DNA from: Erwinia billingiae Eb661
GTDB lineage: Bacteria > Pseudomonadota > Gammaproteobacteria > Enterobacterales > Enterobacteriaceae
Assembly (NCBI RefSeq): GCF_000196615.1
Contig: NC_014306.1
Coordinates: 3,472,001 to 3,536,000 of the forward strand
Direction: 5' to 3'
DNA: 64,000 nt
Part shown: positions 41,931 to 52,983 of the stretch, in pieces
Layout: the number at the start of each line of letters is the position of its first letter
How positions within the stretch are numbered: the stretch's first letter is position 1
Program-made: the position numbers and the translations under genes
Notes under the pieces: generated by a model
Seen by the model: only the letters and a program-made list of their open reading frames with translations
Told to the model about the DNA's origin: nothing
Databases searched by the model: none

Positions 41931-42863
41931 TTAATCTTTGAAAATGCCAAAGTGGTGCTGCGCATCGACGATCTGCTGACGCGTCAGCATAAAGACGCCG
42001 TCGCCGCCGTTGGCAAACTCCAGCCAGGTAAACGGCACGTCAGGGTACTGGTCAATCATGTGCACCATGCTGTTGCCCACTTCACAAATCAGCACGCCCT
42101 GCTCGCTCAGGTAATCTGGCGCGTTAGCCAGGATACGGCGCGCCAGCTTCAGACCATCACGTCCGGCGGCCAGGCCCAGTTCAGGCTCATGGCGGTATTC
42201 GTTTGGCAAATCGTCCATGTCGTCTTCATCCACGTACGGCGGATTGGTGACGATCAGGTCGTAAGGGGTTTTTGGCAGTTCGCGGAACAGATCGGCGCGG
42301 ATCGGCGTGACGCTGTGGGTCAGGCCATGCGCTTCAATATTCTGCTCGGTCACCGCCAGCGCGTCAGTGGAGATGTCGACCGCATCCACTTCGGCGTCCG
42401 GGAAGGCATAGGCACAGGCAATGGCGATGCAGCCGCTGCCGGTGCACATATCCAGAATATATTTCGGCTCATCCGGGATCAGCGCCGCAAAGCGATCGTT
42501 GATCAGCTCGCCGATTGGCGAACGCGGCACCAGCACGCGTTCATCGACATAGAACTCGTGTCCGCAGAACCAGGCTTTGTTGGTCAGGTAGGAGACCGGA
42601 ATACGTTCGTTGATGCGGCGGATCACGCGCTCGACAATGCGATGGCGCTCGCTGGATGTCAGCCGTGCGCTGCGCATATCTTCCGGGATATCCAGCGGCA
42701 GATACAACGTGGGTAACACCAGCTGAACCGCTTCGTCCCAGGGATTATCGGTGCCGTGACCATACCAGAGCTCGGCGGCGGAAAAACGGCTTACCGTCCA
42801 GCGCAGCATATCCTGAATGGTGTGCAGCTCACTGACTGCCTCATCGACGAAAATTTTGTCCAA
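41931..42863 (-). CDS. prmB: Ribosomal protein uL3 glutamine methyltransferase PrmB
   Basis: Methylates Gln150 of ribosomal protein L3 using SAM. SAM motif [16 protein letters not shown] and substrate motif [11 protein letters not shown]. Start chosen at TTG 42863 ([17 protein letters not shown]), behind GGAGG, which gives 310 residues as in E. coli; a longer frame upstream lacks family similarity. Confidence 0.95.
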   Translation of the reverse strand: MDKIFVDEAVSELHTIQDMLRWTVSRFSAAELWYGHGTDNPWDEAVQLVLPTLYLPLDIPEDMRSARLTSSERHRIVERVIRRINERIPVSYLTNKAWFCGHEFYVDERVLVPRSPIGELINDRFAALIPDEPKYILDMCTGSGCIAIACAYAFPDAEVDAVDISTDALAVTEQNIEAHGLTHSVTPIRADLFRELPKTPYDLIVTNPPYVDEDDMDDLPNEYRHEPELGLAAGRDGLKLARRILANAPDYLSEQGVLICEVGNSMVHMIDQYPDVPFTWLEFANGGDGVFMLTRQQIVDAQHHFGIFKD

Positions 42864-43051
42864 AGTGCCCTCCACAGGCCTTACTAAAACTCGGCAGCTA
42901 GTTTGCCATGAAGCGGGCCATAATTCAGCGCGGCGGTGTGAAAAAGCTGACATTTGTTTTTTGCCGCCACAACTCAGGGTAGACTGTCAGCATTTCCTGA
43001 AGACGACGTTCCGCGCCGTTTTGCCTTATAAAGCCGGACAATGAGAACCTG

Positions 43052-43603
43052 ATGAGTAAAAAACAGCCCCTCAGCGCCGAAGATCAGGCGTTGTTTCGCG
43101 GATTAATGACCGGCACCCGAAAGCTGGCGCAGGACACCATTGTCCATAAACCGCAGAAGAAAAACCTCGCGGTGGTTCCGCAGAAAAAGCTGATTTCTGA
43201 GCAGATGGATGCCAGTCACTATTTTTCCGATGAATTTCAGCCTTTGCTGGCCGAGGAAGGCCCCACGCGCTACGTGCGCAGTGATGTCAGCCATTACGAG
43301 CTGAAAAAGCTGAGGCGTGGCGATTACACGCCGGAAATTTTTCTGGATTTGCATGGGCTTACGCAACGGCAGGCCAAGGAAGAGCTGGGGGCGTTGATTG
43401 CAGCGTGCCGACGTGAGCACATTTTTTGCGCCAGCGTGATGCACGGCCACGGCAAGCATGTATTGAAGCAGCAGTCGCCGCTGTGGTTGGCACAGCATCC
43501 GATGGTGATGGCATTTCATCAGGCGCCCAAGCTGTTCGGCGGCGATGCCGCGCTGCTGGTGCTGATTGAGGTGGAAGAGTGGATGCCGCCAGAATTACCT
43601 TAA
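43052..43603 (+). CDS. smrB: Ribosome rescue endonuclease SmrB
   Basis: Smr-domain nuclease that cuts mRNA between collided ribosomes. The Smr domain is in the C-terminal half: [14 protein letters not shown] and the [11 protein letters not shown] active loop. The N-terminal helix region ([13 protein letters not shown]) binds the ribosome in E. coli. 183 residues, same as E. coli. Divergent from prmB. Confidence 0.95.
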   Translation: MSKKQPLSAEDQALFRGLMTGTRKLAQDTIVHKPQKKNLAVVPQKKLISEQMDASHYFSDEFQPLLAEEGPTRYVRSDVSHYELKKLRRGDYTPEIFLDLHGLTQRQAKEELGALIAACRREHIFCASVMHGHGKHVLKQQSPLWLAQHPMVMAFHQAPKLFGGDAALLVLIEVEEWMPPELP

Positions 43604-43611
43604 GACGGCGT

Positions 43612-43634
43612 CAGGGCCAGATCGCCTGGCCCTG
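43612..43634. terminator. Convergent-gene hairpin between smrB and sixA
   Basis: CAGGGCCAG and CTGGCCCTG form a perfect 9-bp stem with a 5-base loop. No T-run is present, so termination strength is uncertain. Confidence 0.55.
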
Positions 43635-43639
43635 TAACA

Positions 43640-44122
43640 TCACATCGCTTTCGCCAGTTTGGAAGGACTGACCTGCCACTCCAGCTTACCGGTGCCGTTG
43701 TCAGCATCGTAGTCGATACGGGCAATGGCCGAGGTCGCGAACATCGGCGGCGATTCCTGCGGGCAGAGCTCAGACACCAGGTAGCCCACCAACGGCAGGT
43801 GGGAAATCACTAATACAGATTTCACCCCTTCTTTCGCCAGCACTTGCAGGTAACTGGCCACCATCGCGGGATCGCCGCCAGGCGTCAGTTCAGGCAAGAC
43901 CTCCTGCCCTTCCGGCAGGATCAGTGCTTCACGCACCGTAGCCAGCGTCTGTTCAGCACGCAGGTACGGGCTGACTAACACACGTTCAATATCTACTGTC
44001 TGGCCATTAAGCCATTTCGCCATCTGGCGTGATTCATCACATCCGCAATGAGTCAGAGGTCGTACAGAATCACTAGCCGCATCTAATGCCGCATCGCCGT
44101 GACGCATAATGAAAACTTGCAT
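43640..44122 (-). CDS. sixA: Phosphohistidine phosphatase SixA
   Basis: Removes phosphate from histidines of signalling proteins (ArcB, NPr in E. coli). Histidine phosphatase fold with catalytic RHG at residues 7-9 (IMRHGDAALDA) and second His in VLVISHLPLVGYLV. 160 residues. Confidence 0.94.
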   Translation of the reverse strand: MQVFIMRHGDAALDAASDSVRPLTHCGCDESRQMAKWLNGQTVDIERVLVSPYLRAEQTLATVREALILPEGQEVLPELTPGGDPAMVASYLQVLAKEGVKSVLVISHLPLVGYLVSELCPQESPPMFATSAIARIDYDADNGTGKLEWQVSPSKLAKAM

Positions 44123-44292
44123 AATGCACCGCTGTTGTTAAACGTAAACGCCGGAAAACACAGCTTCCCGACTCTTCATTCAGTGAATGAACGCTGTGTT
44201 GTACCCTAATGCCTTGAGTATAGTCAACCGATTGTTTATTAAATGAGCGCTTTCCAGAACAGTGCTAAAGCGCCCCTGTTTTGCGGTAAAAT

Positions 44293-46476
44293 CTAACCCC
44301 CTGAATCGGCATGGCTATTCGATTTTTCCGCCGTTTTGTAAAAACGTTCGCCGCTGGCTGCCCGTCGCTTCAGCGCCTCGCACGGGGCAAAACGTTCGCC
44401 GTGTGACTGCATCAGCCGCTCTAATGTGTTGACCACGTCCGCCGCCCCCAGACGATCCATATAGCGGAACGGGCCGCCGAGGAACGGCGGGAAACCGATG
44501 CCAAACACCGCGCCAATATCGCCATCGCGGGCGGAATGAATCACGCCTTCGTCGAGGGTTCTCGCGGCTTCGTTCAGCATCATCATCACACAGCGCTCAG
44601 CGACAGAATCGGCGCTGAGATGGCTTTTGGGGTCTAGCTTAAGCAGTTTATAAATACTCTCATCAACCGACTTTTTACGGCTGAAGGTTTTACGGTTGTA
44701 GAGATAGAAGCCACGTCCATTCTTGCGCCCTTTACGGTCATCATTCAATACCGCGGCAAAGGCGTCAGGCGTATTAAAGCGCTCGCCCCAGGCCTGTTCC
44801 AGCACCGGCATAATGTGCGTGCCGACGTCGATGCCCACTTCATCCAGTAACTGGATTGGCCCGACCGGGAAACCGAACTTCACCAGCGCCCGATCGATGC
44901 TGTCGATCGGCTCTCCTTCCAGCAAACAGCGCATGGCTTCAATAATGTACGGTGCCAGGATGCGGTTAACATAAAATCCGGCCCGGTCGGCCACCACAAT
45001 CGGCGTTTTCCCCTGCTTTTTCGCCAGCGAAACCACGGTGGCGATGGTTTCGGCCGAGGTGGTGGTATGCGGGATCACTTCGACCAACGGCATTTTGTCT
45101 ACCGGGCTGAAATAGTGCAGGCCGATGACGTTTTCCGGCCGGCTGGCGTTAGCTGCAATATCAGCAATCGGCAGCGAGGAGGTATTGGAGGCAAAAATCG
45201 TCTGGCCCGAAGTATTGGCTTCAACCTCTGCCACCATGATTTGCTTCAGCGTCAGGTCTTCGAACACCGCTTCAATGATCACGTCACGATGATGGAAGCC
45301 CTGGTAGTCGGTGCCGCCGCCAATCAGGGCCATTTGTTGCTGGCGCTCTGCCGGGCGCAGATGCCGACGCTGCACGCTTTTGCTCAGCAAATCCCAGCTG
45401 TATTTCATCGCATGATTAATGCCTTCCGGCTTAATGTCTTTGATGCGCACCGGCAACTTGCCACGCGTTGCGGTGACATAGGCAATGCCGCCGCCCATTA
45501 AGCCGCCACCCAGCACGCCAATCGCTTTCAGTTCACGCGGGCTGGCATCCGCACCGCGATCCTTTTTCATCTCGGTGGTGGCGAAGAAAATCGACCGTAA
45601 CGCCTGTGATTCCGGCGTCATCGCCAGCTCGCCAAAGGCTTTGGCTTCTGCGGCATAGCCGATAATACTGCCCTTCAGCAGGCCGGTTTTCACCACCGAC
45701 AATATTTTCCGGGTGGCCGGGTAATTGCCTTTGGTTTTGGCTTCCGTCTGTCTGGTCGCCATGGCAAACAGCAACGCGCGCCCTGCCGGAGCATTCAGCA
45801 GCCGCTCGCGCAGCGGTAAGGTTTTTCGCGGCTTACGGCCGTTCAGGGCCATCTTCACCGCCGTTTCCAACAGAATAGCCTGCGGCACGGCGTCTTCCAC
45901 CAGCCCCATTTTGACGGCCTGCTTTGCCCGCAGGGTTTTGCCGGTGAGGATCAGATCCAGCGCTCTCGATGCGCCAATCAGTCGCGGCAGTCGCTGTGTA
46001 CCGCCGGAGCCCGGCAGCAAACCTAACTGCACTTCTGGCAGCCCGAGCCGGGTTTTATCATCCAGCGAACACACGCGTTGATTGCAGGCCAGTGCCAACT
46101 CCAGCCCACCGCCGAGGCAGGCGCCATGAATCGCAGCAACTACCGGCACGGAAAGCGAGGCAATTTCGGCCATCACCTTCTGTCCTTCATGCGCCAGCGC
46201 TTCTGCTTCCTGCGCCGTTTTGCAGCGGTCGATCATCGAGATGTCCGCACCGGCAATAAACGAGTCCGGTTTGCCGGAAATCAGCACCAGTCCCGCGAGG
46301 TGCGAATTAGCGCGCGCCTGGGCGATCACCTCCCGGATCTGAACGGCAAACTCCGCCTTCAGCGTATTCATCTTTTCGCCAGGCACATCAATGGTGATTA
46401 CCCCGACGTTATCCAGCCGCATCACCAGGCTGAATGCCGAGGCTTTTTCTGGGTTGTGCGTCATCATCGTTGTCAT
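44293..46476 (-). CDS. fadJ: Fatty acid oxidation complex subunit alpha FadJ
   Basis: Enoyl-CoA hydratase/3-hydroxyacyl-CoA dehydrogenase of the anaerobic beta-oxidation complex. N-terminal crotonase domain ([56 protein letters not shown]), then NAD domain from about residue 320 ([16 protein letters not shown]) and [14 protein letters not shown]. 727 residues; the start has some ten more residues than E. coli. Overlaps fadI by ATGA. Confidence 0.96.
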   Translation of the reverse strand: MTTMMTHNPEKASAFSLVMRLDNVGVITIDVPGEKMNTLKAEFAVQIREVIAQARANSHLAGLVLISGKPDSFIAGADISMIDRCKTAQEAEALAHEGQKVMAEIASLSVPVVAAIHGACLGGGLELALACNQRVCSLDDKTRLGLPEVQLGLLPGSGGTQRLPRLIGASRALDLILTGKTLRAKQAVKMGLVEDAVPQAILLETAVKMALNGRKPRKTLPLRERLLNAPAGRALLFAMATRQTEAKTKGNYPATRKILSVVKTGLLKGSIIGYAAEAKAFGELAMTPESQALRSIFFATTEMKKDRGADASPRELKAIGVLGGGLMGGGIAYVTATRGKLPVRIKDIKPEGINHAMKYSWDLLSKSVQRRHLRPAERQQQMALIGGGTDYQGFHHRDVIIEAVFEDLTLKQIMVAEVEANTSGQTIFASNTSSLPIADIAANASRPENVIGLHYFSPVDKMPLVEVIPHTTTSAETIATVVSLAKKQGKTPIVVADRAGFYVNRILAPYIIEAMRCLLEGEPIDSIDRALVKFGFPVGPIQLLDEVGIDVGTHIMPVLEQAWGERFNTPDAFAAVLNDDRKGRKNGRGFYLYNRKTFSRKKSVDESIYKLLKLDPKSHLSADSVAERCVMMMLNEAARTLDEGVIHSARDGDIGAVFGIGFPPFLGGPFRYMDRLGAADVVNTLERLMQSHGERFAPCEALKRRAASGERFYKTAEKSNSHADSGG

Positions 46477-47783
46477 TCGGCCTCCAGAACCATTGCTGCG
46501 CCTAACCCGCCCGCGGCACAGGCGGTGACCAGCCCCAGCCCACCGCCGCGTCGACGCAACTCGTTCAGCGTCTGGGTAATCATGCGTGCGCCGGTCGCCG
46601 CAAAAGGATGGCCGTAAGCGATTGAACCGCCCATCACGTTAAATTTCTCTTCGTTCACTTCGCCCAGCGCATGCGGGCGTTTTAACACCTCGCGGGCAAA
46701 CCGCTCGTCGGCAAACATTTTCAGATTAGCCAGCGTTTGCGCGGCGAATGCTTCGTGCATATCGATCAGCGTCAGATCGTCCAGGGTGATCCCTGCCCGG
46801 TCCAGCGCCAGCGGCGAAGCGTACGACGGCCCCAGCAGCATGTCCTGCCAGACGTCTATCGCGGTAAAGGCATAGCTGCGCAGATAGCCCAGCGGCACGA
46901 TGCCCAGCGCTTTCGCCCGCGATTCGGTCATCAGCACCACAGCAGCGGCACCATCGGTCAGCGGCGTACTGTTGGCGGCGGTGACGGTGCCGTGCTGCCG
47001 ATCGAAGGCGGGACGAAGACGCGCGTAGTCATCCAGCGTCGAGGCCATGCGCACGTTATTGTCCTGCTCAAACGCTTTGCGCCACGGCGGAACAAACGCG
47101 GTCATCACTTCACCCGCCAGGCGGCCATCTTCCCAGGCCCGGGCGGCACGCTGATGGGAACGGTGAGCCAGCGCGTCCTGTTGCTGGCGGGTAATGCCAT
47201 GGGTTTTTGCCATCTGCTCGGCGGTGTCACCCATTCTGAGTCCGGTAGAGTATTCTGCCACGGCGGGCGGCACCGGCAGCAAATCGCGCGGGCGCAGCTG
47301 GCTGAACAGCGACATTTTCTGCGAGAAGGTTTTTGCTTTATTGAGATCGACCAGAATACGACCGAGCTTTTTGCTGACGCCAATCGGCAGCACTGAGGAA
47401 GAGTCCGCCCCGCCGGCAATTCCGGCCTGAATGGTGCCTGCCAGCATGCTTTCAGCAACGTTCGCTACTGCCTGAAAACTGGTGGCGCAGGCGCGGCTGA
47501 CGCTGTAGGCATCGGTCGACACACTCAGGCCGCTGCCAAGGACGATTTCGCGGGCAATATTCGGTGCTTCGGGCATCTGCACCACCTGGCCAAACACCAG
47601 CTGTTCGATGACTTCGGGCGGCAGTTCGCTACGCGCCAGGAGTTCACTCACCACCATCCGCCCCAGCTCAATCGCCGGCACGCCGTGTAATGCCGTTGCC
47701 TGGCGGGCAAACGGGGTGCGGAGTCCGTGTGTAATAGCGATGCGATCGCCCTGACGCGTCAGCAAAGGAAGCGCTTTGCTCAT
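46473..47783 (-). CDS. fadI: 3-ketoacyl-CoA thiolase FadI
   Basis: Thiolase partner of FadJ. Nucleophile Cys in [15 protein letters not shown], then the C-terminal [17 protein letters not shown] (His) and [15 protein letters not shown] (second Cys). 436 residues, as in E. coli. A FadR operator precedes it. Confidence 0.96.
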   Translation of the reverse strand: MSKALPLLTRQGDRIAITHGLRTPFARQATALHGVPAIELGRMVVSELLARSELPPEVIEQLVFGQVVQMPEAPNIAREIVLGSGLSVSTDAYSVSRACATSFQAVANVAESMLAGTIQAGIAGGADSSSVLPIGVSKKLGRILVDLNKAKTFSQKMSLFSQLRPRDLLPVPPAVAEYSTGLRMGDTAEQMAKTHGITRQQQDALAHRSHQRAARAWEDGRLAGEVMTAFVPPWRKAFEQDNNVRMASTLDDYARLRPAFDRQHGTVTAANSTPLTDGAAAVVLMTESRAKALGIVPLGYLRSYAFTAIDVWQDMLLGPSYASPLALDRAGITLDDLTLIDMHEAFAAQTLANLKMFADERFAREVLKRPHALGEVNEEKFNVMGGSIAYGHPFAATGARMITQTLNELRRRGGGLGLVTACAAGGLGAAMVLEAE

Positions 47784-47820
47784 TCTGATTACCCTTAACA
47801 GTCAAACGGCATCATTGCCT

Positions 47821-47836
47821 AACAGGTCTGACCTCT
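47821..47836. promoter_or_regulatory. FadR operator upstream of fadIJ
   Basis: AACAGGTCTGACCTCT is a clear match to the FadR consensus built on TGGTCNGACC (here AGGTCTGACCT). It lies 38 bp before the fadI start. Confidence 0.75.
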
Positions 47837-47902
47837 AAGGTTAACCAGATTTTAACAATGTGCACGCGGAATGAGAGAAAATTGCGAGAGCAAACACGCT
47901 TT

Positions 47903-47933
47903 AGAAAACAATGAGTGGGAAAACCCACTCATT
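47903..47933 (-). terminator. Rho-independent terminator of yfcZ
   Basis: Minus strand AATGAGTGGG and CCCACTCATT form a 10-bp stem with TTTT loop, followed by GTTTTCT. It lies 16 bp after the yfcZ stop. Confidence 0.85.
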
Positions 47934-47948
47934 GCGGAAGACGGGGGA

Positions 47949-48245
47949 TTAACGCAGGCCGAGCTGAAAAATCATCGTTTCAGCCTGGCAGCTGAAGGTG
48001 AAATCAGCGTCAAGCAGCACACCCTCAGGCTGCTCGCTAAAGCGCGCGTCAATCTGGCAGGGATCGGATTCGACCTGACGCGCTTTTTCCGTCAGCTGGC
48101 TGAGCATGGCTTCCGCCTGCTGGCGAGTGCCGTACAGCTGGCTCCAGCTTGCGGTGCAGTCGGTATTGTCCATGATCGTACCAACATCGACACAACAGCA
48201 GGCGGCGGTTTCATTGGCGCTGCATTTATTAATGGCATGGGACAT
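47949..48245 (-). CDS. yfcZ: YfcZ/YiiS family protein
   Basis: Small cytoplasmic protein of 98 residues with a Cys cluster near the N-terminus (TAACCCVDVGTI) and the family region GTRQQAEAMLSQL. Function unknown. It sits between fadI and fadL as in E. coli. Confidence 0.9.
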   Translation of the reverse strand: MSHAINKCSANETAACCCVDVGTIMDNTDCTASWSQLYGTRQQAEAMLSQLTEKARQVESDPCQIDARFSEQPEGVLLDADFTFSCQAETMIFQLGLR

Positions 48246-48622
48246 GGGAAATCTCCTGTTAGCCGCGCGGGTTGCGGCAGAAAGTGTATTCGCTGGCCGC
48301 TATGTTACCCCTGCGGCGAAAGGCTGTCTGGCAATTGCGCGATATAGCGCCAATAAGTGCCATATATCCACGTCAAATTTGATCTGAAACAAGCTAGACT
48401 CGATAGGTTCAATTCAGACACGCAGTTTTTTGTTAAGCAGATCGCTTTTCTTAGATCATTTCAGAAATATTTATAAAACAATATTGCAACATCGATACAG
48501 GTCGGACCTATACTGGTGCCACTGGTCTGATTTGTTAGCCGTACGTCAGTCCCTAAAATTCGTGAACCTTTGTTACATCCGTGACAAAGTTCAATAAAAA
48601 TCAAATAAATGAGGTTGTGGTC
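48246..48622. promoter_or_regulatory. yfcZ-fadL intergenic region
   Basis: 377 bp without a gene, containing the divergent promoters. The fadL leader is AT-rich and holds two FadR-type sites (listed separately). The fadL ribosome site GAGG is 10 bases before its ATG. Confidence 0.6.
48495..48536. promoter_or_regulatory. Two FadR operators in the fadL leader
   Basis: Site 1 (48495-48512) contains AGGTCGGACCT; site 2 (48519-48536) contains CTGGTCTGATTTG. Both fit the FadR core TGGTCNGACC with one or more deviations and are spaced 24 bp centre to centre. E. coli fadL also has two FadR sites in its promoter/leader. Confidence 0.7.
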
Positions 48623-49906
48623 ATGAACCATAAAAACCTGTTTGCGAAGTCTGCTCTCGCAGCTGCAGTGGCAATTGTTTCTTCTAACGTTTACGCAGCC
48701 GGCTTTCAATTGAATGAATTTTCGGCCATAGGTTTAGGACGCGCTTATTCAGGCGAAGGCGCGATGGGGGATACCGCGGCATCTGCCAGCCGTAACCCGG
48801 CCACCATGGCGTTAATGGATCGACCGATGTTTTCTGTCGGTGCCGTATTTATTGACCCTGATGTCAATATCAGTGGCGACAGCCAGTCAGGACAAAGTCT
48901 GGATGCCAATAATATTGCGCCAACGCAATGGGTACCCAACCTTCATTACGTCCAGCCTATTAACGATCAATGGTGGTTAGGCGCGTCGGCAACCTCCAAT
49001 TATGGCCTGGCAACCGAATTTAATGATGACTACACCGCGGGCGGATATGGCGGTAAAACCGATCTGCAAACGGTGAACTTTAATTTAAGCACCGCTTATC
49101 GTCTTAATCAGAACTTCAGTTTTGGTGTGGGCTTTGATGCGGTTTATGCCCGTGCCAAGATTGAACGTTATGCGGGTGAATCCGGTGCCGCCCTGGGCTT
49201 GCCAGCAGATACGCAGATTGCCCATCTGAAAGGGGATGAATGGGGTTACGGCTGGAATGCCGGTATTCTGTATGAAGTGGACCCGAATAACCGTTTCGGC
49301 TTTACTTACCGCTCTGAAGTTAAAATCGACTTTGACGGCGATTATAAGAGCAGCATCCCAACCTATATTAACCCAATTAATCAGGCGGGTAATTTCGGCC
49401 TGCCTTACGGTACCAGCGGTCAAACTGTTCCGGGCGCATTGACCCTGAACCTGCCTGAAATGTGGGAGCTGTCCGGTTACCATAAAGTGGCGCCGCAATG
49501 GGCCGTGCATTACAGCCTGACCTATACCAGCTGGAGCCAGTTCCAGGAGCTGAAAGCGACCGGCAGCAATGGCCAGACGCTGTTCTATAAAGATGAGAGC
49601 TTTAAGGATGCTTACCGCATCGCGCTGGGAACGTCCTATTTCTATGATGAAAACTGGACCTTCCGTACCGGTATTGCCTTTGATGACAGCCCGGTCCCGG
49701 CAGAAAACCGTTCCATCTCTATCCCGGATCAGGATCGTCTGTGGTTGAGCGCCGGTGCTTCCTACGCCTTTAACCAGGATGCTTCCGTCGACGTTGGCCT
49801 GTCCTATATGCACGGTCAGCATGTCACTGTAGAAGAAGGCCCTTACACCTTTAACTCTACCGGTAAAGCCTGGCTGTACGGCGCGAACTTTAACTACAAG
49901 TTCTGA
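48623..49906 (+). CDS. fadL: Long-chain fatty acid outer-membrane transporter FadL
   Basis: Outer-membrane beta-barrel that imports long-chain fatty acids. Signal peptide of about 25 residues ending SNVYA, then [22 protein letters not shown] and the NPA-containing hatch ([14 protein letters not shown]). C-terminal Phe (ANFNYKF) suits Bam assembly. Start ATG 48623; an upstream frame from 48581 is not used. 427 residues. Confidence 0.95.
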   Translation: MNHKNLFAKSALAAAVAIVSSNVYAAGFQLNEFSAIGLGRAYSGEGAMGDTAASASRNPATMALMDRPMFSVGAVFIDPDVNISGDSQSGQSLDANNIAPTQWVPNLHYVQPINDQWWLGASATSNYGLATEFNDDYTAGGYGGKTDLQTVNFNLSTAYRLNQNFSFGVGFDAVYARAKIERYAGESGAALGLPADTQIAHLKGDEWGYGWNAGILYEVDPNNRFGFTYRSEVKIDFDGDYKSSIPTYINPINQAGNFGLPYGTSGQTVPGALTLNLPEMWELSGYHKVAPQWAVHYSLTYTSWSQFQELKATGSNGQTLFYKDESFKDAYRIALGTSYFYDENWTFRTGIAFDDSPVPAENRSISIPDQDRLWLSAGASYAFNQDASVDVGLSYMHGQHVTVEEGPYTFNSTGKAWLYGANFNYKF

Positions 49907-49921
49907 TATCACGCCGGCAAC

Positions 49922-49954
49922 AAAAAAGGCCTGTCGCAAGACAGGCCTTTTTTT
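49922..49954. terminator. Bidirectional terminator between fadL and mlaA
   Basis: AAAAAAGGCCTGTC and GACAGGCCTTTTTTT pair around GCAA, with T-runs in both directions. Serves the convergent fadL and mlaA. Confidence 0.92.
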
Positions 49955-49969
49955 ATATCACCGCAACGG

Positions 49970-50731
49970 TTAGTTAGAGTCGATATCGTTGAGATCGCCC
50001 TGAATCGCCGAGGCGTTAGGGTTTTCCTGCGGGATCAGCCTGCCATCGCTGGCGAGGAAATCATGATGCTGGAAGTATGCCGCACGCACAAAGGCATAAG
50101 GGTCCTTCGAGTTACGCAGCATCGCATCTGAATCGAGCAGCTGGGCACGGGTTTCAACCCCTTCCAACGCCCACTTCCCTGCCGACATCCACCAGGTCAG
50201 CCAGCTGAGCGGCGCATAAAGATCGTCAACCAGCCCACCGACATCCTCACGCGGGGTGAAGCCACCGTAGCCCGGCACTTCAACGTAAGGACCGTAGCCG
50301 ACGCCGTAATTCCCCAGCGTACTACCAAACCCACGCGCCTCTTCTTTGGCCAGCTTTGGATTCGCCATGCTCGCCACGTCGATAAAGCCGCCCATCCCCA
50401 GAATGGTATTCAGGAAGAAACGGTTGAAGTGGATCATCGCTTTATAAGGTTTACCCTCAATAAAGTAGTTGACCATCGTCGACGGCTCATCAAGATTGCT
50501 GAAGAAGTTACTCAGCCCGGTGCGCGCAGGCACCGGCAGATAGTCACGCCAGGCCACCGCCACAGGACGAACCACGTACGGGTCGAGCACGTTGTAGTTA
50601 AAGTTGAACATCGAGCGGTTAAAGCCCTCGAACGGATCGGACCGCCCTTGTGGCTCATCTGCCGTATTCGAACTGGCGCAACCTATCAGCAGCACGCTGG
50701 CCAGCGCTACACCCGTCACGCGGTAGCTCAT
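49970..50731 (-). CDS. mlaA: Phospholipid-binding lipoprotein MlaA (VacJ)
   Basis: Outer-membrane lipoprotein of the Mla system that removes mislocalised phospholipids from the outer leaflet. Lipobox LIGC places the lipidated Cys at 18. Family segments DPFEGFNRSMFNFN, GVGYGPYVEVPGYGGFTPRED. 253 residues. Confidence 0.95.
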   Translation of the reverse strand: MSYRVTGVALASVLLIGCASSNTADEPQGRSDPFEGFNRSMFNFNYNVLDPYVVRPVAVAWRDYLPVPARTGLSNFFSNLDEPSTMVNYFIEGKPYKAMIHFNRFFLNTILGMGGFIDVASMANPKLAKEEARGFGSTLGNYGVGYGPYVEVPGYGGFTPREDVGGLVDDLYAPLSWLTWWMSAGKWALEGVETRAQLLDSDAMLRNSKDPYAFVRAAYFQHHDFLASDGRLIPQENPNASAIQGDLNDIDSN

Positions 50732-50762
50732 CTCTTACTCCCTGTCTTCTGTGTAATACCGC

Positions 50763-51974
50763 CTATGGCTGCTGCTGATTAATCTCAACAGACAGTTGCT
50801 GATGACCATCAAATGGCGTGACGGCACTGGTGCCGAACCAATCCCCGGACTGCGGGTTGGCGCTGCCATCACGTGAGATACGCACGCGTACCTGAACCTG
50901 ATGCTGAGCAGAAAGAAGCCGCTCCGGCATCATGGCATTGCTGTCATCCAGCGTCAGCGATAGAGGAAAATGGCTTAACGGTAATTTTTTCACCGCCACC
51001 GGGACGGGAGAAACACCATCAGCAACGGAAATATACAACACTCCGCCAGCGGGTAACATTTTTTCTGCACCCGGGGCCAGAGTGACGGAAAGCGCCAGAT
51101 GGCTGTTTTGCTTACCGGATTCCGTTTTTGCCTGCTCGATGCTGCGCTGGATCATTACCCCGCGCTTATCGTCAGCAGGTAACAATTGTAACATCTTTTG
51201 CCAAACGGCAATGGCCTCAGGATAGTGCTGCTGACTAAAAGCATTAAATGCCAACAGGCTCAGCACCCGCAGATTATCACCGTCCGCTTTGATCATCTCG
51301 TTCAGCATCACGCTCGCCTGACGATTATCTTCCGGATCGGGAGAACGCGTCAGTACGTCCGCGTAGCTGAGCTTCACTTCGGGATTATTGGGCGCCAGCT
51401 GCATCGCGCGCTGGAAGGCTTTGGTGGCCGTATCGGCATTATTCAGCACCATGCCGATCCGCCCCAACATTAGCCAGTCGTTGACGTTCTGCGGATCGTC
51501 CTGCAGCGAGCTGCGCACGCCAAGCCCCAGCCGCGCCAGTTCTTCCATGGTCAACGGTTTGGCAGCGGGATCCATCACCTGCGCACGCAAGGCCGGCAGA
51601 TCGTTTTTCACCTGCTGCCAGGACATCACCTGCGCAAAGCCACCGGTTTTGAAGTAGAAGCCCAGGCTGACCAGGATCAGCACCAGCACGCCAGGCAGCA
51701 GCACCCAACGCCCTACGCTACGTTCAACGATCTCTTCATCTTTTGGGATATCGTGCAGCAGGGTTTGCTGTAACTCACGCACCATCTCTGGCCGCTCGCC
51801 CACCACACCCTGATCTTCATCTTCTTCCAGCTCTTTCAGACGCTGATGATAAAAGGCTTTATTCAGCGCATCGCGTTCAATTGAAACCGGGCGATGTTTG
51901 CGCCCGCCGGCAATCAGCAACAGCGCGCAGGACGCTATTAACAGCGCCAGAATGGTTAACCAGAATCCACCCAT
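50763..51974 (-). CDS. ccmI: Cytochrome c maturation chaperone CcmI
   Basis: Apocytochrome c-binding subunit. N-terminal membrane helix (FWLTILALLIASCALLLIAG), cytoplasmic helical segment, second membrane helix near residue 95, and periplasmic TPR-like repeats (LMLGRIGMVLNNADTATKAFQRAMQL split over the repeats). 403 residues. In E. coli this part is fused to the C-terminus of CcmH; here it is a separate gene whose ATG shares a base with the ccmH TAA. Confidence 0.9.
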   Translation of the reverse strand: MGGFWLTILALLIASCALLLIAGGRKHRPVSIERDALNKAFYHQRLKELEEDEDQGVVGERPEMVRELQQTLLHDIPKDEEIVERSVGRWVLLPGVLVLILVSLGFYFKTGGFAQVMSWQQVKNDLPALRAQVMDPAAKPLTMEELARLGLGVRSSLQDDPQNVNDWLMLGRIGMVLNNADTATKAFQRAMQLAPNNPEVKLSYADVLTRSPDPEDNRQASVMLNEMIKADGDNLRVLSLLAFNAFSQQHYPEAIAVWQKMLQLLPADDKRGVMIQRSIEQAKTESGKQNSHLALSVTLAPGAEKMLPAGGVLYISVADGVSPVPVAVKKLPLSHFPLSLTLDDSNAMMPERLLSAQHQVQVRVRISRDGSANPQSGDWFGTSAVTPFDGHQQLSVEINQQQP

Positions 51975-52429
51975 TATTGCTTCCTGTTATTCTTTAAGAG
52001 CGCATTCAGGCGCTGTTGCTGTTCCGCATCCATCTCGTCATCTGGCCTGCGCTTTTTACTGCGCAGTACGATCACCATCGCGCCAATAATCACAAACAGC
52101 GCCGGACCGGCCCACAAAATCAGGGTTGATGGCATTACCGGCGGTTCATAGGTAACGAAATTGCCGTAGCGCGCCACCATATATTGCTTAACCTGATCCG
52201 GCGTCTGGCCGTTTTGCAGCAGTTCATAGACCTTCAGCCGCATGTCGCTGGCGATCATCGCGTTGGAATCGGCGATGCTGTTGTTCTGGCATTTTGGACA
52301 GCGCAACGATTCCGTCAGGTGGCGATACTGCTGCTCCTGATCGACGGAAGAAAATTTATAGGTATCAATGTTGTCAGCCAGCACGCTGCCACTGAGAAAC
52401 AGCACTAAAATCAGGACGATCCCTTTCAT
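51974..52429 (-). CDS. ccmH: Cytochrome c maturation thiol reductase CcmH
   Basis: Reduces apocytochrome c thiols with CcmG. Signal/anchor at residues 1-18, then the redox motif LRCPKCQNNSIADSNA, and a second membrane helix near residues 104-123. 151 residues, i.e. the short stand-alone form. Confidence 0.93.
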   Translation of the reverse strand: MKGIVLILVLFLSGSVLADNIDTYKFSSVDQEQQYRHLTESLRCPKCQNNSIADSNAMIASDMRLKVYELLQNGQTPDQVKQYMVARYGNFVTYEPPVMPSTLILWAGPALFVIIGAMVIVLRSKKRRPDDEMDAEQQQRLNALLKNNRKQ

Positions 52430-52983
52430 GCACCCGCCTCCTTGCTGTATTTATCCCATAACGGCTTCACTTCACGGTTCCACACGTCGTCGTTCAGATC
52501 CCCGGCGTGGCGATAGCGAATAATCCCTTTGCCATCGATCAGGAAGGTTTCCGGCGCGCCATAGACGCCCAGATCCAGCCCCAGCATGCCATCACCGTCA
52601 TAGAGGCTCAGTGCATAGGGGTTGCCCAGCGTGTTCAGCCAGTTGATCGCCTTATTGCGATCGTCCTTATAATTCAGCCCGACCACGCGCACGCCCGTTG
52701 ACGCCAGCGAATTCAGATACTGATGCTCGGCCCGGCAGGTCGGGCACCAGGTCGCCCAGACGTTCAGCAGGATCGGTTTGCCGTCAGTGAGTACTGACTG
52801 ATTGTAGGTTTTACCCGGCTGATCCAGTGATTCCAGCTTAAACACCGGCACCGGCTTGCCGACCAGGGCCGACTCCAGCAGCGTGGGATCGTCACCGTGC
52901 GCATTGCGGTTCAGCTGCCACATCAGGGCCGCCGCCAGCAGCAGGAACAGCACCAGCGGGATATAAAGAATTTTCTTGCTCAT
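52426..52983 (-). CDS. dsbE: Thiol:disulfide interchange protein DsbE (CcmG)
   Basis: Membrane-anchored periplasmic thioredoxin of heme attachment. N-terminal helix (LYIPLVLFLLLAAALMWQL), active site VWATWCPTCRAEHQYL. 185 residues. Four-base overlaps with ccmF and ccmH. Confidence 0.95.
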   Translation of the reverse strand: MSKKILYIPLVLFLLLAAALMWQLNRNAHGDDPTLLESALVGKPVPVFKLESLDQPGKTYNQSVLTDGKPILLNVWATWCPTCRAEHQYLNSLASTGVRVVGLNYKDDRNKAINWLNTLGNPYALSLYDGDGMLGLDLGVYGAPETFLIDGKGIIRYRHAGDLNDDVWNREVKPLWDKYSKEAGA

